64,000 bases of DNA from JAGPUQ01 sp036961295 (GTDB taxonomy: Bacteria > Pseudomonadota > Gammaproteobacteria > Pseudomonadales > Porticoccaceae), in assembly GCA_036961295.1 (NCBI GenBank), contig JBALVX010000001.1, positions 1,426,001 to 1,490,000 of the forward strand. The letters are read 5' to 3'. Under the pieces are notes generated by a model that made no database searches, was not told where the DNA came from, and worked only from the letters and a program-made list of their open reading frames with translations. The position numbers and the translations under genes are program-made. This document shows, piece by piece, positions 8,555 to 17,782 of the stretch; the stretch's first letter is position 1; the number at the start of each line of letters is the position of its first letter.

Positions 8555-9841
8555 TTACTTCTCTTTGCGCTTAATCTGCTTAATCATCCCGCCGACAAAA
8601 AACTGCAACATGCCAGACAGCGGCGACAGATTCCAGTCAACAGAGCCACCCTTCCCCATGCGGTCAATTTGAGTGGCGTGCCAACCCACATCGGCAAAGC
8701 TATTCAAGACCCGAATACGGCGATTATCACTAGCCGGGCTAAACCAGCGTTTACCCAGGGCTATATTTTTTGTCGCAATGCGCGCCGAGGTGACGCTGCC
8801 ATCGAGAATATGATTGGCCAAATTCGGCTCCGACGACAGCGGGCGGCCCAAACCCACCAGGTCAGTCACACCGCTGGCAACGGCTTCCTCCATACCTTCC
8901 ACGGTACGAAAGCCCCCAGACACCATCAAAGGCACATCGCATTGCTGGCGGATTTTTCGTGCCATATCGATAAAATAGGCCTCGCGTTTAGCCGATGCCG
9001 CCGATATCACCTTCTCGCCTTCCGCTGTGGCACCGCCCTCTTCGTCGAATACAGCCATTTGTTCGTAGGTGCCACCAGACAACTCGATTAAATCGATGCT
9101 CTCCTGCTGTAGCCATTGAATCACCGTGCGCGAATCTTCCTCGGAGAACCCGCCCTTTTGAAAATCTGAAGAATTTAATTTCACACTAATGGGATAGTCC
9201 GGGCCGACGCTCGCCCGTATCGCACGCACGCTCTCAAGCAAAAAGCGCGCGCGATTTTCCAACGACCCACCCCATTGATCTGTGCGTTTATTCACCAGCG
9301 GTGATAAAAATTCGCTGATCAAATAACCGTGAGCACCGTGCAATTGCACGCCGGTAAAACCGGCTTTTTTAGCGATTTCGGCGGTGCGCACAAAGCGCTG
9401 AATAATATCCTGAATTTCATTTTCTTCCAGCGCACGAGGCTGGCCGTGAACCCAGAGCATTTCGACTTTGATGGGCGACGGCGCCACCGGCTTGCGGGAT
9501 ACGTAGATAGGCGACTGCCGTCCCGGATGACTAATCTGCATCCACAACTGCGTGTCGTTGCTCGTACCGGCTACGGCCCAGGCGCGCAGCTGGTCTATAG
9601 AGCGTTCATCCTCCAACACCACATTGCCCGGGCGCTCTAAATAGCGTCTATCCACCATCACATTGCCGGTCACCGACAAGCCAATACCGCCGTCGGCCCA
9701 ACGGCGATACATTCGCGCAAGCTCGGGCGTGGGGTTATCCCACAGATCCGCCAGGCCTTCGGTCATCGGCGCTTTGCCGATACGATTTTTAATAGTTACG
9801 CCACAGGGCAGTGTAAAAGATTCACTAAGAATACTACTCAA
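8555..9841 (-). CDS. NADH:flavin oxidoreductase, Old Yellow Enzyme family
   Basis: FMN-dependent TIM-barrel oxidoreductase of 428 aa. Seen motifs are the N-terminal flavin-binding segment TIKNRIGKAPMTEG, QISHPGRQ, the substrate-binding HGAHGYLISEFLSP, and the phosphate-binding region VSGGFRT near residue 315. The family reduces activated alkenes such as enones; the physiological substrate cannot be told from sequence. It is single-domain: there is no C-terminal iron-sulfur/FAD extension of the 2,4-dienoyl-CoA reductase type. It stands alone between xerD and nadA on the same strand, which gives no clue to its substrate. Confidence 0.88.
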   Translation of the reverse strand: MSSILSESFTLPCGVTIKNRIGKAPMTEGLADLWDNPTPELARMYRRWADGGIGLSVTGNVMVDRRYLERPGNVVLEDERSIDQLRAWAVAGTSNDTQLWMQISHPGRQSPIYVSRKPVAPSPIKVEMLWVHGQPRALEENEIQDIIQRFVRTAEIAKKAGFTGVQLHGAHGYLISEFLSPLVNKRTDQWGGSLENRARFLLESVRAIRASVGPDYPISVKLNSSDFQKGGFSEEDSRTVIQWLQQESIDLIELSGGTYEQMAVFDEEGGATAEGEKVISAASAKREAYFIDMARKIRQQCDVPLMVSGGFRTVEGMEEAVASGVTDLVGLGRPLSSEPNLANHILDGSVTSARIATKNIALGKRWFSPASDNRRIRVLNSFADVGWHATQIDRMGKGGSVDWNLSPLSGMLQFFVGGMIKQIKRKEK

Positions 9842-9891
9842 AATACATTCTCCCGATCGTTAGTGTTAAAAATTCATCAATACCTGAACAT

Positions 9892-9930
9892 CGATACACC
9901 GATACACCGATACACCGATACACCGATACA
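9892..9930. repeat. Perfect 8-nt tandem repeat, about 4.9 copies
   Basis: The unit CGATACAC repeats without mismatch from 9892 to 9930, the last copy lacking one base. It lies in the 123-nt gap between nadA and the flavin oxidoreductase gene. Perfect short units of this kind are prone to slippage, so copy number may vary between strains. Confidence 0.95.
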
Positions 9931-9964
9931 AAAAATCACAAAGTGGCCGCAGTGAGCCTTATAT

Positions 9965-11038
9965 TTAACCCTGCTCAGCCAACTGTTGCTCGCGGAAATC
10001 CAACATGCGCTGCAAAGGCACCATCGCTTGCACGCCCAACAGCGGATCAACCTGCACTTCATTAAGCTGACCTTCCAGGGATTCCGCCAAATTACTCAGG
10101 TGGTTCATAGCCATCCACGGGCAATTAGCGCAACTGCGGCAAGTCGCGCCATGACCCGCAGTCGGCGCAATAATTAATTCTTTATCCGGCGCACGTTGCT
10201 GCATTTTGTAAAAAATGCCTTCGTCGGTGGCGACGATGCACTGCTTATTGGGCAGACTGCGCGCCGCTTCTATTAGCTGTGAGGTGGAACCCACGGCATC
10301 CGCAATAGCGATAACATTCTCCGGAGACTCCGGATGTACCAAAATCGCAGCATCGGGATAAAGCTGTTTGAGATCCTGTAGGCCGCGCACTTTAAACTCC
10401 TCGTGCACCACGCAACTGCCATCCCACAACAACATGTCGGCGCCGGTTTTTTTCTGCACGTAACTGCCCAGATGTTTGTCCGGGGCCCACAGAATTTTCT
10501 TGCCCTCACTATCGAGGTAATCCACCACATCCAGTGCAATGCTTGAGGTCACCACCCAATCTGCCCGGGCTTTTACCGCCGCCGAGGTATTGGCGTAAAC
10601 CACCACGGTGCGATCCGGGTGCTGATCACAAAATTCAGTAAATTCATCTACCGGGCAACCGATATCCAGGGAGCAAGTCGCCTCCAGCGTAGGCATCAAC
10701 ACGGTTTTTTCAGGGGTGAGAATTTTTGCGGTCTCGCCCATAAACTTGACGCCCGCCACCACTAATGTCGAAGCAGGATGCTGTTTGCCAAAGCGAGCCA
10801 TTTCAAGGGAATCCGAAACAATGCCGCCGGTTTCTTCAGCCAATTGCTGAATCGCCGGATCGGTATAGTAATGAGCGACGATCACTGCGTCTTTCTCTAC
10901 CAGTAGCTTTTTGATCTGCTCACGGTATTCGCTCTGCTGATCGGCGGTATCGCGGGGTTCACCGCCAAGGCCATCCAAATGTCGCTCAACGGTCTCTCGA
11001 AAGCGCTGGCCATCGGCAATTTGTAATTTCCGTGTCAT
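9965..11038 (-). CDS. nadA: Quinolinate synthase NadA
   Basis: [4Fe-4S] enzyme condensing iminoaspartate with dihydroxyacetone phosphate to quinolinate in de novo NAD synthesis. Conserved features are [23 protein letters not shown], the first cluster Cys in [11 protein letters not shown], the region VHPESP, and the C-terminal cluster [10 protein letters not shown] carrying the remaining ligands. The start at 11038 (protein MTRKLQ..., 357 aa) is preferred over a frame-open codon 66 nt upstream because the longer N-terminus is Cys/Trp-rich and unlike the family. A GAGATGGGA segment precedes the chosen ATG. There are no nadB or nadC neighbours. Confidence 0.93.
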   Translation of the reverse strand: MTRKLQIADGQRFRETVERHLDGLGGEPRDTADQQSEYREQIKKLLVEKDAVIVAHYYTDPAIQQLAEETGGIVSDSLEMARFGKQHPASTLVVAGVKFMGETAKILTPEKTVLMPTLEATCSLDIGCPVDEFTEFCDQHPDRTVVVYANTSAAVKARADWVVTSSIALDVVDYLDSEGKKILWAPDKHLGSYVQKKTGADMLLWDGSCVVHEEFKVRGLQDLKQLYPDAAILVHPESPENVIAIADAVGSTSQLIEAARSLPNKQCIVATDEGIFYKMQQRAPDKELIIAPTAGHGATCRSCANCPWMAMNHLSNLAESLEGQLNEVQVDPLLGVQAMVPLQRMLDFREQQLAEQG

Positions 11039-11529
11039 TTCCCATCTCTTGCATGTTAACGGCCACCTTTTCGAACACAAAAAGACCTGGCAGAATTCTA
11101 ACATAAGCCCCTGGACAAGCCATTAGCCAACACCAGTGATCCGCACGTATCACTCTTCAGCACAAACCTGTTCAGCACAAATCTACGCCCCCGAAAATCC
11201 CTGAGACAACACTCTATTTGCCGCTGGCGGCCAAGTCTCCGCAACAACCTCAATTTACCACCTGTGGTTTGCTGCCCTTATGAACCCACACTGTCTTTCG
11301 CCACCAAACCATTAATTGTGACAACCCACGCCTCAATCTAACTTTAATTCACCCAAAAAGTGTTAAGCAGTTCTCATTCCCCTAGAAAACGACTGGTCAA
11401 CTACCCATACAAGCTCAATAATGGCCGCAATGTTCATTAAAAACAGATCGTTATTGATCGATTTGCAAGTAATGAAGCAGGCTCTGACTACTAAAACCGA
11501 CTGCCATTAATACCGTGGAGAAATCAACA
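11039..11529 (+). promoter_or_regulatory. Intergenic region upstream of porin A, duplicated before porin B
   Basis: This 491-nt gap separates the divergently oriented nadA and porin A genes. From about 11332 to 11426 it aligns closely with 13426-13520 upstream of porin B, including a conserved core TTCACCCAAAAAG and GTTCTCATTCC. A shorter similar stretch (ACTAAAACCGRCTGC) occurs nearer both start codons. A 15-nt direct repeat (TTCAGCACAAA..., 11156 and 11171) lies on the nadA side. I could not identify a known operator. The conservation suggests shared control of the two modules. Confidence 0.6.
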
Positions 11530-12762
11530 ATGAACAGACATGTTTTCCAAAAAGGATCACTCGTTACCGCTTTGGGCCTCGCGCTAGGTCTGAGCGGCGT
11601 CAGTGGTGCTCAAGCGCTAAGCGCCGATGAAATCGAAATCCACGGCTTTTTTACTGCCGGTGCCACTATCAGCGATGTCGATAAACGCTATTTGCGTACC
11701 ACCGACGAAGACATTTCCTTTGACGAAGATTCGGCTTTCGCCTTGCAAATGTTTATTCCTGTGGATGACAGAATTTCTTTGCAAGCCCAACTGCTGGCCA
11801 ACACCTCCAAAAAAGGTGATCCCAATTTCGAGCTGGATGTGGACTGGGCCTTCGCCAGCTATATGCTCAACGACAACGTCACCATCCGCGCTGGTCGTAT
11901 CCGCTACCCGCTGTTGTTATTGTCTGATGTGGCCGAAGCCGGTTACGCCTACCCCTGGATTCGCCCGCCGGTCGAGGTTTATAACGGCATCCCCTTTAAC
12001 ACCCTGGATGGCGTTGATGTCTTGATTGAAGGCTTTGGCGTCGGCGGCTTTGACTTGCAAGTCCAGCCTTACGTGGGCAGTAAAGACGAAGATTTGTTTA
12101 TCCAATCTTTTGGCCTCGAATTCGATACCGAGCTAGACAATATGATGGGGCTCAAGCTGGCCTTAAGCAATGACTCAGTCACCTTCAACTCCGGCTATAC
12201 CAGCTTCAAAGAAACCATCGATACGCGAATACCCGGCATTATCGTTGAAGACCTCGACGTCGAAACCTATACCTTTGGCGTCAGTGTCGATCACAACAAT
12301 TTGATTATGATGGCCGAGTACATTGACCTGGACTACGACGATCCAGACGCTGGCACTTTAGGTATTACCGGCTACGATGCCTGGTATGCGATGATCGGTT
12401 ACCGCTTCGGTAAATTTACCCCCCATATTACCTACGCGGAAACTAACGCCGACAAACCGCTGGAGCTATTTGCCGAAGGCACCACCTTTTTCGGTCAGGA
12501 TATCAGCGGTGTGCCTATGGACTTTTTAAGCGGCACGAACCAACTTGGTGCGGTCTCCAATTCCACCTTAACGGTGGGCCTGCGCTACGAGTTGACCAAG
12601 TCATCGGCACTTAAGTTCGAGTGGAGCAAAGTTGAACCCGAAGACAATACCGGTGGCTTATTTGGCCCAGCCGGTGGTGGTTCTATCTTGGATGGTTCTC
12701 TGCCAACGTATGATCAGGAAGACGCCCACATCTACAGCATTGCTCTCGATGTGGTATTTTAA
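11530..12762 (+). CDS. Outer-membrane porin A of duplicated module
   Basis: Exported beta-barrel protein of 410 aa. It has a signal peptide (residues 1-29, cleavage after AQA), a mature start SADEIEIHGF, alternating aromatic/polar strands, and the C-terminal Phe (IALDVVF) that targets proteins to the Bam complex. The pattern VDWAFASY...IRAGRIRYPLL and a C-terminal WSKVEPE...YSIALD resemble porins of the OprO/phosphate-selective or DcaP type, but I cannot assign a substrate. The ATG at 11530 has GGAG 9 nt upstream; a GTG at 11515 is in frame but sits within the ribosome site. A paralogue starts at 13598. The protein is acidic, with many Asp/Glu in loops, which fits a cation or metal role as well as a phosphate one. 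Confidence 0.75.
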   Translation: MNRHVFQKGSLVTALGLALGLSGVSGAQALSADEIEIHGFFTAGATISDVDKRYLRTTDEDISFDEDSAFALQMFIPVDDRISLQAQLLANTSKKGDPNFELDVDWAFASYMLNDNVTIRAGRIRYPLLLLSDVAEAGYAYPWIRPPVEVYNGIPFNTLDGVDVLIEGFGVGGFDLQVQPYVGSKDEDLFIQSFGLEFDTELDNMMGLKLALSNDSVTFNSGYTSFKETIDTRIPGIIVEDLDVETYTFGVSVDHNNLIMMAEYIDLDYDDPDAGTLGITGYDAWYAMIGYRFGKFTPHITYAETNADKPLELFAEGTTFFGQDISGVPMDFLSGTNQLGAVSNSTLTVGLRYELTKSSALKFEWSKVEPEDNTGGLFGPAGGGSILDGSLPTYDQEDAHIYSIALDVVF

Positions 12763-12788
12763 TCCTTACTCTAGCAAGGAGCACTGTA

Positions 12789-13223
12789 ATGAATGCATTT
12801 AAAAAATTGCTGATCTTGAGTGCCCTGGGGGCGAGCCTGGGTTTAACCAGTGCCGCCCACGCCGACCTGGCGATTATCGTCAACCCCGGCTACAGCGGTA
12901 GTGAGATCAGTGTTGATGAAGTACGTGCGCTTTATTTGGGTAAGAGTAAAACCCTGCCCGACGGCACGCGTGCCAAAGCGGTGGATCAAGCCAGTGACAG
13001 CAGCGCCCGCGCCGAATTTTTATCCACGGTATTGGAGAAAACTGACTCGGCACTAAACCGCATCTGGTCAAAGCTAATTTTCTCAGGCCGGGGCCGCCCT
13101 CCCGAAGTGTTGGACAGTGTCGATGCGATCAAACGCTGGATTGCGCTCAATCCAGAAGGCATTGGCTATATTGACGCGGACGATGTGGATAGCACGGTGA
13201 AGGTTCTGTTGCGAGTCCAATAG
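12789..13223 (+). CDS. Small PstS-like periplasmic binding-domain protein A
   Basis: A 144 aa exported protein. The signal peptide covers about residues 1-25 (ending SAAHA), followed by a single domain starting LAIIVNP and containing VRALYLGKS, RAEFLSTVLEK, WSKLIFSGRGRPP and IALNPEGIGYI. This pattern is that of the short phosphate-ABC-type substrate-binding (PBP-like_2) proteins, roughly one lobe of PstS. No ABC permease or ATPase gene is near, so it probably does not feed a classic transporter. It lies 26 nt after porin A and is clearly co-transcribed with it. It may hand ligand to the porin or to the downstream chemoreceptors; that is inference. Confidence 0.75.
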   Translation: MNAFKKLLILSALGASLGLTSAAHADLAIIVNPGYSGSEISVDEVRALYLGKSKTLPDGTRAKAVDQASDSSARAEFLSTVLEKTDSALNRIWSKLIFSGRGRPPEVLDSVDAIKRWIALNPEGIGYIDADDVDSTVKVLLRVQ

Positions 13224-13243
13224 ATGTAATTAAAACCCGAAGC

Positions 13244-13277
13244 AAAAAAACCATCGATTCAACTCGGCGGTTTTTTT
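13244..13277 (+). terminator. Candidate Rho-independent terminator after binding protein A
   Basis: AAAAAAACC (13244-13252) pairs with GGTTTTTTT (13269-13277) around an imperfect inner hairpin, ending in a run of seven T. It closes the first porin/binding-protein module. Confidence 0.65.
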
Positions 13278-13597
13278 ATGAGTATCATAATCAGTGAAGC
13301 TCTACATGGCCCTCACTGATGACCTGCTCTTCGCAAAGACCTCAACGCACCATCTGCAGCTTGTCGCCACCGTGCCAACACACACGGTACTGCATCGCGA
13401 AACCACTATTTAGGGCAAGTCACTTCTCAATCCAGCTTTAGTTCACCCAAAAAGCGTTAATCAGTTCTCATTCCTTAATAAAACAACTGGTTAGCTATCC
13501 CTATAAGCTCATACTAGCCATTAATAACAACCCCGACACTAAAACCGGCTGCAGTGAATGCCATGGTAATGGAACACAACAAACAGAAGGACTAAGA
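13278..13597 (+). promoter_or_regulatory. Upstream region of porin B, copy of that before porin A
   Basis: This gap shows no gene. From 13426 to 13520 it aligns with 11332-11426 upstream of porin A, so the promoter region was duplicated together with the genes. GAAGGA lies shortly before the ATG at 13598. No -35/-10 pair stands out clearly. Confidence 0.55.
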
Positions 13598-14728
13598 ATG
13601 AACAAATACGTTTTTCAGCGAGGATCGCTCGTTACCGCTTTAGGCCTCGCACTAGGTCTGAGCTGCGTTAGTGGTGCCCAGGCCTTAAGCGCCGACGAAA
13701 TCGAAATCCACGGATTTTTTACTGCCGGTGCCACCATCAGCGATATCGAACATACTTATCTGCGTACCACCGACGAAGACATCTCCTTTGACGAGGACTC
13801 CGTTCTTGGTTTGCAATTAATTGTGCCCATCGATGAGCGCATCGTCCTGCAAGCCCAACTGCTGGCCAATAGCTCCAAGGAAGACCAAGCCAACTTCGAA
13901 CTGAATGTCGATTGGGCCTTTGCCACTTACGCACTCAACGATAGCGTCGATATTCGCGCGGGCCGCATCCGCTACCCACTGTTGATGCTTTCCGATTACG
14001 CCGAAGTCGGCTACTCCTACCCCTGGATTCGCCCGCCTCAGGAAATGTATGGCCTGATACCTATTACCTCGTTTGACGGTATTGATGCGCTGATTACCGT
14101 ACCGGTCGGCGGCTTTCAACTAAACATTCAGCCCTACGGTGGCAGTAAAGACGATGAATTGCACCTGCATGCCTTCCATCAAACTACCGACGTCGAACTC
14201 GATAACATCATGGGAGCACGCTTTACCCTCAGCAACGATTACCTCACCTTCAGCCTGGCAGCCAATACCTTTGACCTAACCATCGGCGATGCCCACGAAG
14301 GACACGGTATGCACCATACCTTCACCCCAGATTTGGGTGTTGAAAACATTGCGGCAGGCGTAAATCTGGATTGGAACAATCTTCTGGTGATGACTGAATA
14401 TTTCGAGACCCGTTACGATGACGCCGATCCCGGCGATGCGCAATTTTCCGACAGTGAATCCTGGTATGCCATGGTCGGCTACCGTTTCGGTAAACTGACA
14501 CCCCACATTACCTTTTCGGAACTGAAAACAGATGATCCCCAAGGTGGTATCGCTCAGGAATCTCTGACGGTGGGCCTGCGCTACGAACTCAGCACGTCTT
14601 CGGCACTCAAATTTGAGTGGACCAACGCGGAGCCTCAGGACGGCACCCTCGGCCTGTTCAACGTAGATTCACTGGAAGGCGAAGACGATGCCAATGTTTA
14701 CAGCATTGCCCTCGATCTGGTCTTTTAA
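13598..14728 (+). CDS. Outer-membrane porin B of duplicated module
   Basis: Paralogue of porin A, 376 aa. The signal peptide is nearly identical (residues 1-29, AQA end), and the barrel start SADEIEIHGFFTAG and the C-terminal IALDLVF are shared. The middle has diverged: a His-containing loop (DAHEGHGMHH, about residue 230) replaces the equivalent loop of porin A, and the protein is about 34 aa shorter because a loop near the C-terminus is missing. The divergence in loops with a conserved frame suggests a changed ligand preference after duplication. GAAGGA precedes the start. The binding protein B gene follows after 31 nt. Confidence 0.75.
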   Translation: MNKYVFQRGSLVTALGLALGLSCVSGAQALSADEIEIHGFFTAGATISDIEHTYLRTTDEDISFDEDSVLGLQLIVPIDERIVLQAQLLANSSKEDQANFELNVDWAFATYALNDSVDIRAGRIRYPLLMLSDYAEVGYSYPWIRPPQEMYGLIPITSFDGIDALITVPVGGFQLNIQPYGGSKDDELHLHAFHQTTDVELDNIMGARFTLSNDYLTFSLAANTFDLTIGDAHEGHGMHHTFTPDLGVENIAAGVNLDWNNLLVMTEYFETRYDDADPGDAQFSDSESWYAMVGYRFGKLTPHITFSELKTDDPQGGIAQESLTVGLRYELSTSSALKFEWTNAEPQDGTLGLFNVDSLEGEDDANVYSIALDLVF

Positions 14729-14759
14729 GCGGCCCTCATCACGACAAGGAATACATACT

Positions 14760-15197
14760 ATGGACATCTTAAAAAAATCTGTGATTGGTCTGGGGCTGAG
14801 CTTAAGCCTGGCAACAGTGAATTTTGCCCATGCTAACCTGGCGATTATCGTCAATCCTGACTACAGCGGTAGCGAGATCAGTATTGAGCAGGTACGTGCG
14901 CTCTATCTGGGCAAGAGCAAAACCCTGCCCGACGGCACGCGTGCCAAAGCGGTGGATCAAGCCAGCGACAGCAGCGCCCGCGCCGAGTTTTTATCCACGA
15001 TATTGGAGCAAACTGAATCGGCGCTAAACCGCACCTGGTCAAAGCTGATTTTCTCCGGCCGGGGCCGTCCTCCTGAAGTGCTGGACAGCGCCGATGCGAT
15101 CAAACGCTGGATCGCACTGAATCCGGAAGGCATCGCTTATATTGGTGCCAGCGATGTCGATAGCACCGTAAAAGTGTTATTGAAAGTGGCCCAGTAG
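14760..15197 (+). CDS. Small PstS-like periplasmic binding-domain protein B
   Basis: A 145 aa exported protein. The signal peptide (about residues 1-23, ending FAHA) differs from that of its paralogue, but the mature domain is almost identical to binding protein A over most of its length, including VRALYLGKSKTLPDG and SKLIFSGRGRPPEVLDS. The start is the ATG at 14760 with AAGGA upstream; upstream in-frame codons run into porin B. Orphan of any ABC transporter. Near-identity of the mature domain, against stronger divergence of the paired porins, suggests purifying selection on the binding domain or recent gene conversion. Confidence 0.75.
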   Translation: MDILKKSVIGLGLSLSLATVNFAHANLAIIVNPDYSGSEISIEQVRALYLGKSKTLPDGTRAKAVDQASDSSARAEFLSTILEQTESALNRTWSKLIFSGRGRPPEVLDSADAIKRWIALNPEGIAYIGASDVDSTVKVLLKVAQ

Positions 15198-15214
15198 GCC
15201 AAGGAATTGCAATC

Positions 15215-15248
15215 CGTAAAAACGCGAGAATCTACTCGCGTTTTTACG
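15215..15248 (+). terminator. Strong intrinsic terminator after binding protein B
   Basis: A perfect 14-bp inverted repeat: CGTAAAAACGCGAG (15215-15228), loop AATCTA, CTCGCGTTTTTACG (15235-15248). It could act on both strands. Confidence 0.8.
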
Positions 15249-15430
15249 TTAAAATGTCTACTAAAATCGTTGCGTCCCAGGTCAAAACAGTACTATTAAA
15301 CGAGCAAATTAAACGTGCCTGGTTAAATGTGCCAATAGGAAAAACTGTGGCTTCAGAGGCCAGCTAAGATAACTACTTAACGCTAAGCGACAAGAATCAA
15401 ACATAACGCGAATAAAATGGGTATAGATAC

Positions 15431-17485
15431 ATGAAAAAAAATACATTATTTACGCGACTCCCCAAATTGCGTGATTTAACGATGACCTTTCGGATGTCCA
15501 TTATTGTCACAATGATGTTGATCGCCGTGGCCGCCATTGTTATAGCGTATTTTTCGGTACTCAATACCACGGATCAAGCTCAAAAATTAGATCGCCGAAC
15601 CACCGACATAGTCCAGGTTATTGGCGAAATTAAAACCACCGTAATGGAAATTAGATTCAACGAAAAAAGTTTTTTCTTACATAACGACACCGCTTATCGG
15701 GACGCAACGAGTACCAGTATTGAAACCCTGGAAAACCAACTGGACAGGCTCGACGGTTTACTTGCTGGCCAGCAGATAGCCGCCATCCAAGGCGACACTA
15801 ATGTGGATGTTATTCCTTTGTTACATAAAGCTCTGGCCGACTACAAATCATTCTTTAATGCGGTGACTGAAAGCCGAATCACTTTTGGACTGCACAATAA
15901 TGCCGGTTTGAAACGCGAGATCATCGCCCAGGTGAACGCCCTGGAGAGTTCCGTGCTCAGCTCGGGAAGCGACAATCCGAATCTCACTATTTCGGTGATG
16001 CGGCTACACCAGGCTCAAACTGAGTACCTGGCTGCCCCTAATGACGGATCGATAGCCATTATCGGCTCGGAGCTCGAATACCTGGGTGAACTCTTTGATG
16101 AGCAAGCGTTTAGTACGCAGACTAAACAGAATTTAATTCAGAACCTGGACGACTACCGGGCCATGTGGCCCGAAATAATAGGCATCGTGTCCGGCATGAA
16201 AACGGCAGAAGCCTCGTTCGCACAAGCCGCCAATGCAATCGCCCCCCTACTCGGACAAATTCAGCAGTTGACGGCACAAGTGCGAGACACCAACGCGAAA
16301 CTGATTGCGCGCGACCGCAAGGCCGCTACTATCCGGTTTTTCATCATTTTGGGTTCAATTCCCGCGACGTTAGCGCTTGCCTTCCTGTTATTTACACTCG
16401 ACATTATCCGTCGCGTTAAGTCTGTATTACAGGCGGCATCCACTATCACTGCCGGCGATCTATCTCAGGACATTGAGCATACTGGCTGGCGCGACGAGCT
16501 CGGACAACTGTCTAATGAAATGCTCAATATGAAGGCCAGTCTCAATAACGTGATCAGTAAAACCCGACAGGCGTCCACCCAGGTTGCGGTGGCCTCTAGC
16601 CAGGTACTGGGCGGCAATACCGAGTTGAGTTCCCGCACCCAGGAACAGGCTTCCAGCCTGGAAGAAGTCGCCGCCAGTATGGAAGAAATGACCGGCACCG
16701 TGGACACCAATGCGGAGAATGCCACCCGCGCAGCGGAACTGGCTAAAGGCGCCAAAGATTTGGCCGATGATGGCGATGAGGTCGCGGTCAAAACCGCTGC
16801 CGCCATGGCGCGGATCGAACAATCTAATGCCAATATTGCCGAAGTACTGGAATTGATTCAGGACTTCGCCTTCCAAACCAATTTGCTGGCTCTCAATGCC
16901 GCCGTGGAAGCCGCTCGCGCCGGAGAACACGGCCGAGGTTTTGGCGTGGTGGCCAGCGAAGTGCGCAACCTGGCGGGCAGTAGCGCCAAAGCCGCCAAAG
17001 ACATCAAGGCAATGATTAATGAAAGCGTTAAAAACATTAACGAAGGTACTGAGCTGGTCAATAATTCTGGCAATACGCTCCGCCAGATCGTGTCCTCCTC
17101 CAGTGACGTAAGCGACCTCGTCAGCGAAATTGCCGCTGCCAGTCAGGAGCAGTCTGCGGGTATTCAGCAGGTCAATCGCGCCGTGGTCGAAATGGACAGT
17201 ATTACTCAACAAAATGCCGCGTTAGTCGAAGAGGCCGCTGCCGCCAGTGAAGCCATGGGTATGCAGGCGCAACAGTTAAAAGAAGTAGTCTCCTTTTTTC
17301 AACTGGGTGATAACGATGTGGTTGAACAACAAAGCATTGGCTCCAGCATGTCAAACACCTCTGCACCCCCTCCGACTCAACCGGGTAAAGCTAACCAACT
17401 GGCAACAAGCAACGCGAGTAAAACGACTCCAATTAATCGTCCAGGCGAAGACAAAAACAAAGACGAGGAATGGTCACAATTTTAA
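15431..17485 (+). CDS. Methyl-accepting chemotaxis protein 1 (HBM-type sensor)
   Basis: A 684 aa chemoreceptor. TM1 is near residues 24-44, followed by a helical periplasmic region of about 250 aa with the pattern RFNEKSFFLHND that is typical of the helical bimodular (HBM) sensor domain of McpS-like receptors. TM2 is near 300-322, then HAMP and the methyl-accepting coiled coil whose tip reads [18 protein letters not shown]. The C-terminus is a flexible Ser/Pro/Asn linker ending EWSQF, which fits the xWxxF pentapeptide that tethers CheR/CheB in enterobacterial receptors. HBM domains bind small organic acids in known cases; the ligand here is unknown. A diverged paralogue follows. Confidence 0.92.
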   Translation: MKKNTLFTRLPKLRDLTMTFRMSIIVTMMLIAVAAIVIAYFSVLNTTDQAQKLDRRTTDIVQVIGEIKTTVMEIRFNEKSFFLHNDTAYRDATSTSIETLENQLDRLDGLLAGQQIAAIQGDTNVDVIPLLHKALADYKSFFNAVTESRITFGLHNNAGLKREIIAQVNALESSVLSSGSDNPNLTISVMRLHQAQTEYLAAPNDGSIAIIGSELEYLGELFDEQAFSTQTKQNLIQNLDDYRAMWPEIIGIVSGMKTAEASFAQAANAIAPLLGQIQQLTAQVRDTNAKLIARDRKAATIRFFIILGSIPATLALAFLLFTLDIIRRVKSVLQAASTITAGDLSQDIEHTGWRDELGQLSNEMLNMKASLNNVISKTRQASTQVAVASSQVLGGNTELSSRTQEQASSLEEVAASMEEMTGTVDTNAENATRAAELAKGAKDLADDGDEVAVKTAAAMARIEQSNANIAEVLELIQDFAFQTNLLALNAAVEAARAGEHGRGFGVVASEVRNLAGSSAKAAKDIKAMINESVKNINEGTELVNNSGNTLRQIVSSSSDVSDLVSEIAAASQEQSAGIQQVNRAVVEMDSITQQNAALVEEAAAASEAMGMQAQQLKEVVSFFQLGDNDVVEQQSIGSSMSNTSAPPPTQPGKANQLATSNASKTTPINRPGEDKNKDEEWSQF

Positions 17486-17782
17486 ATATGGTGTCGGCTT
17501 TCCCAAAGAACCAATAACAACCCCACCGGTTTCCTCTATCAACACCTGAATCGATGCAGCAATAGACCACAACAACCGCATCTTGCTGTACCAAAGAGCC
17601 TTTAATACGGCGTCGCTGCTGTCTCTTTACTACGTCGTCGCTGTACTCCTTACCAGAACTAACTGAGCACTGCTTAACGATCTGAGAAAAAACCTGCCCA
17701 CTAGTACTCTATAGGCTCCGTGTGACCTCCATCTTTTCAGTACCATCCTATATAATGCGGGATGTAATCAGGGGGCCCAGTA

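Noticed and set aside
9892..9930. Possible CRISPR-like array
   Set aside because: Units are 8 nt with no spacers and no cas genes are present.
11515..11530. GTG start for porin A at 11515
   Set aside because: The codon is part of the ribosome-binding segment GTGGAG that serves the ATG at 11530; the paralogue starts at the equivalent ATG.
16460..17212. Long open frame antisense to the receptor mcp1
   Set aside because: The sense strand encodes the conserved signalling domain; the antisense frame has no domain and exists because of the codon bias of the sense gene.
17751..17756. TATAAT box upstream of mcp2
   Set aside because: A perfect -10 hexamer, but I found no matching -35 at 16-18 bp, so it is mentioned only as a possibility.
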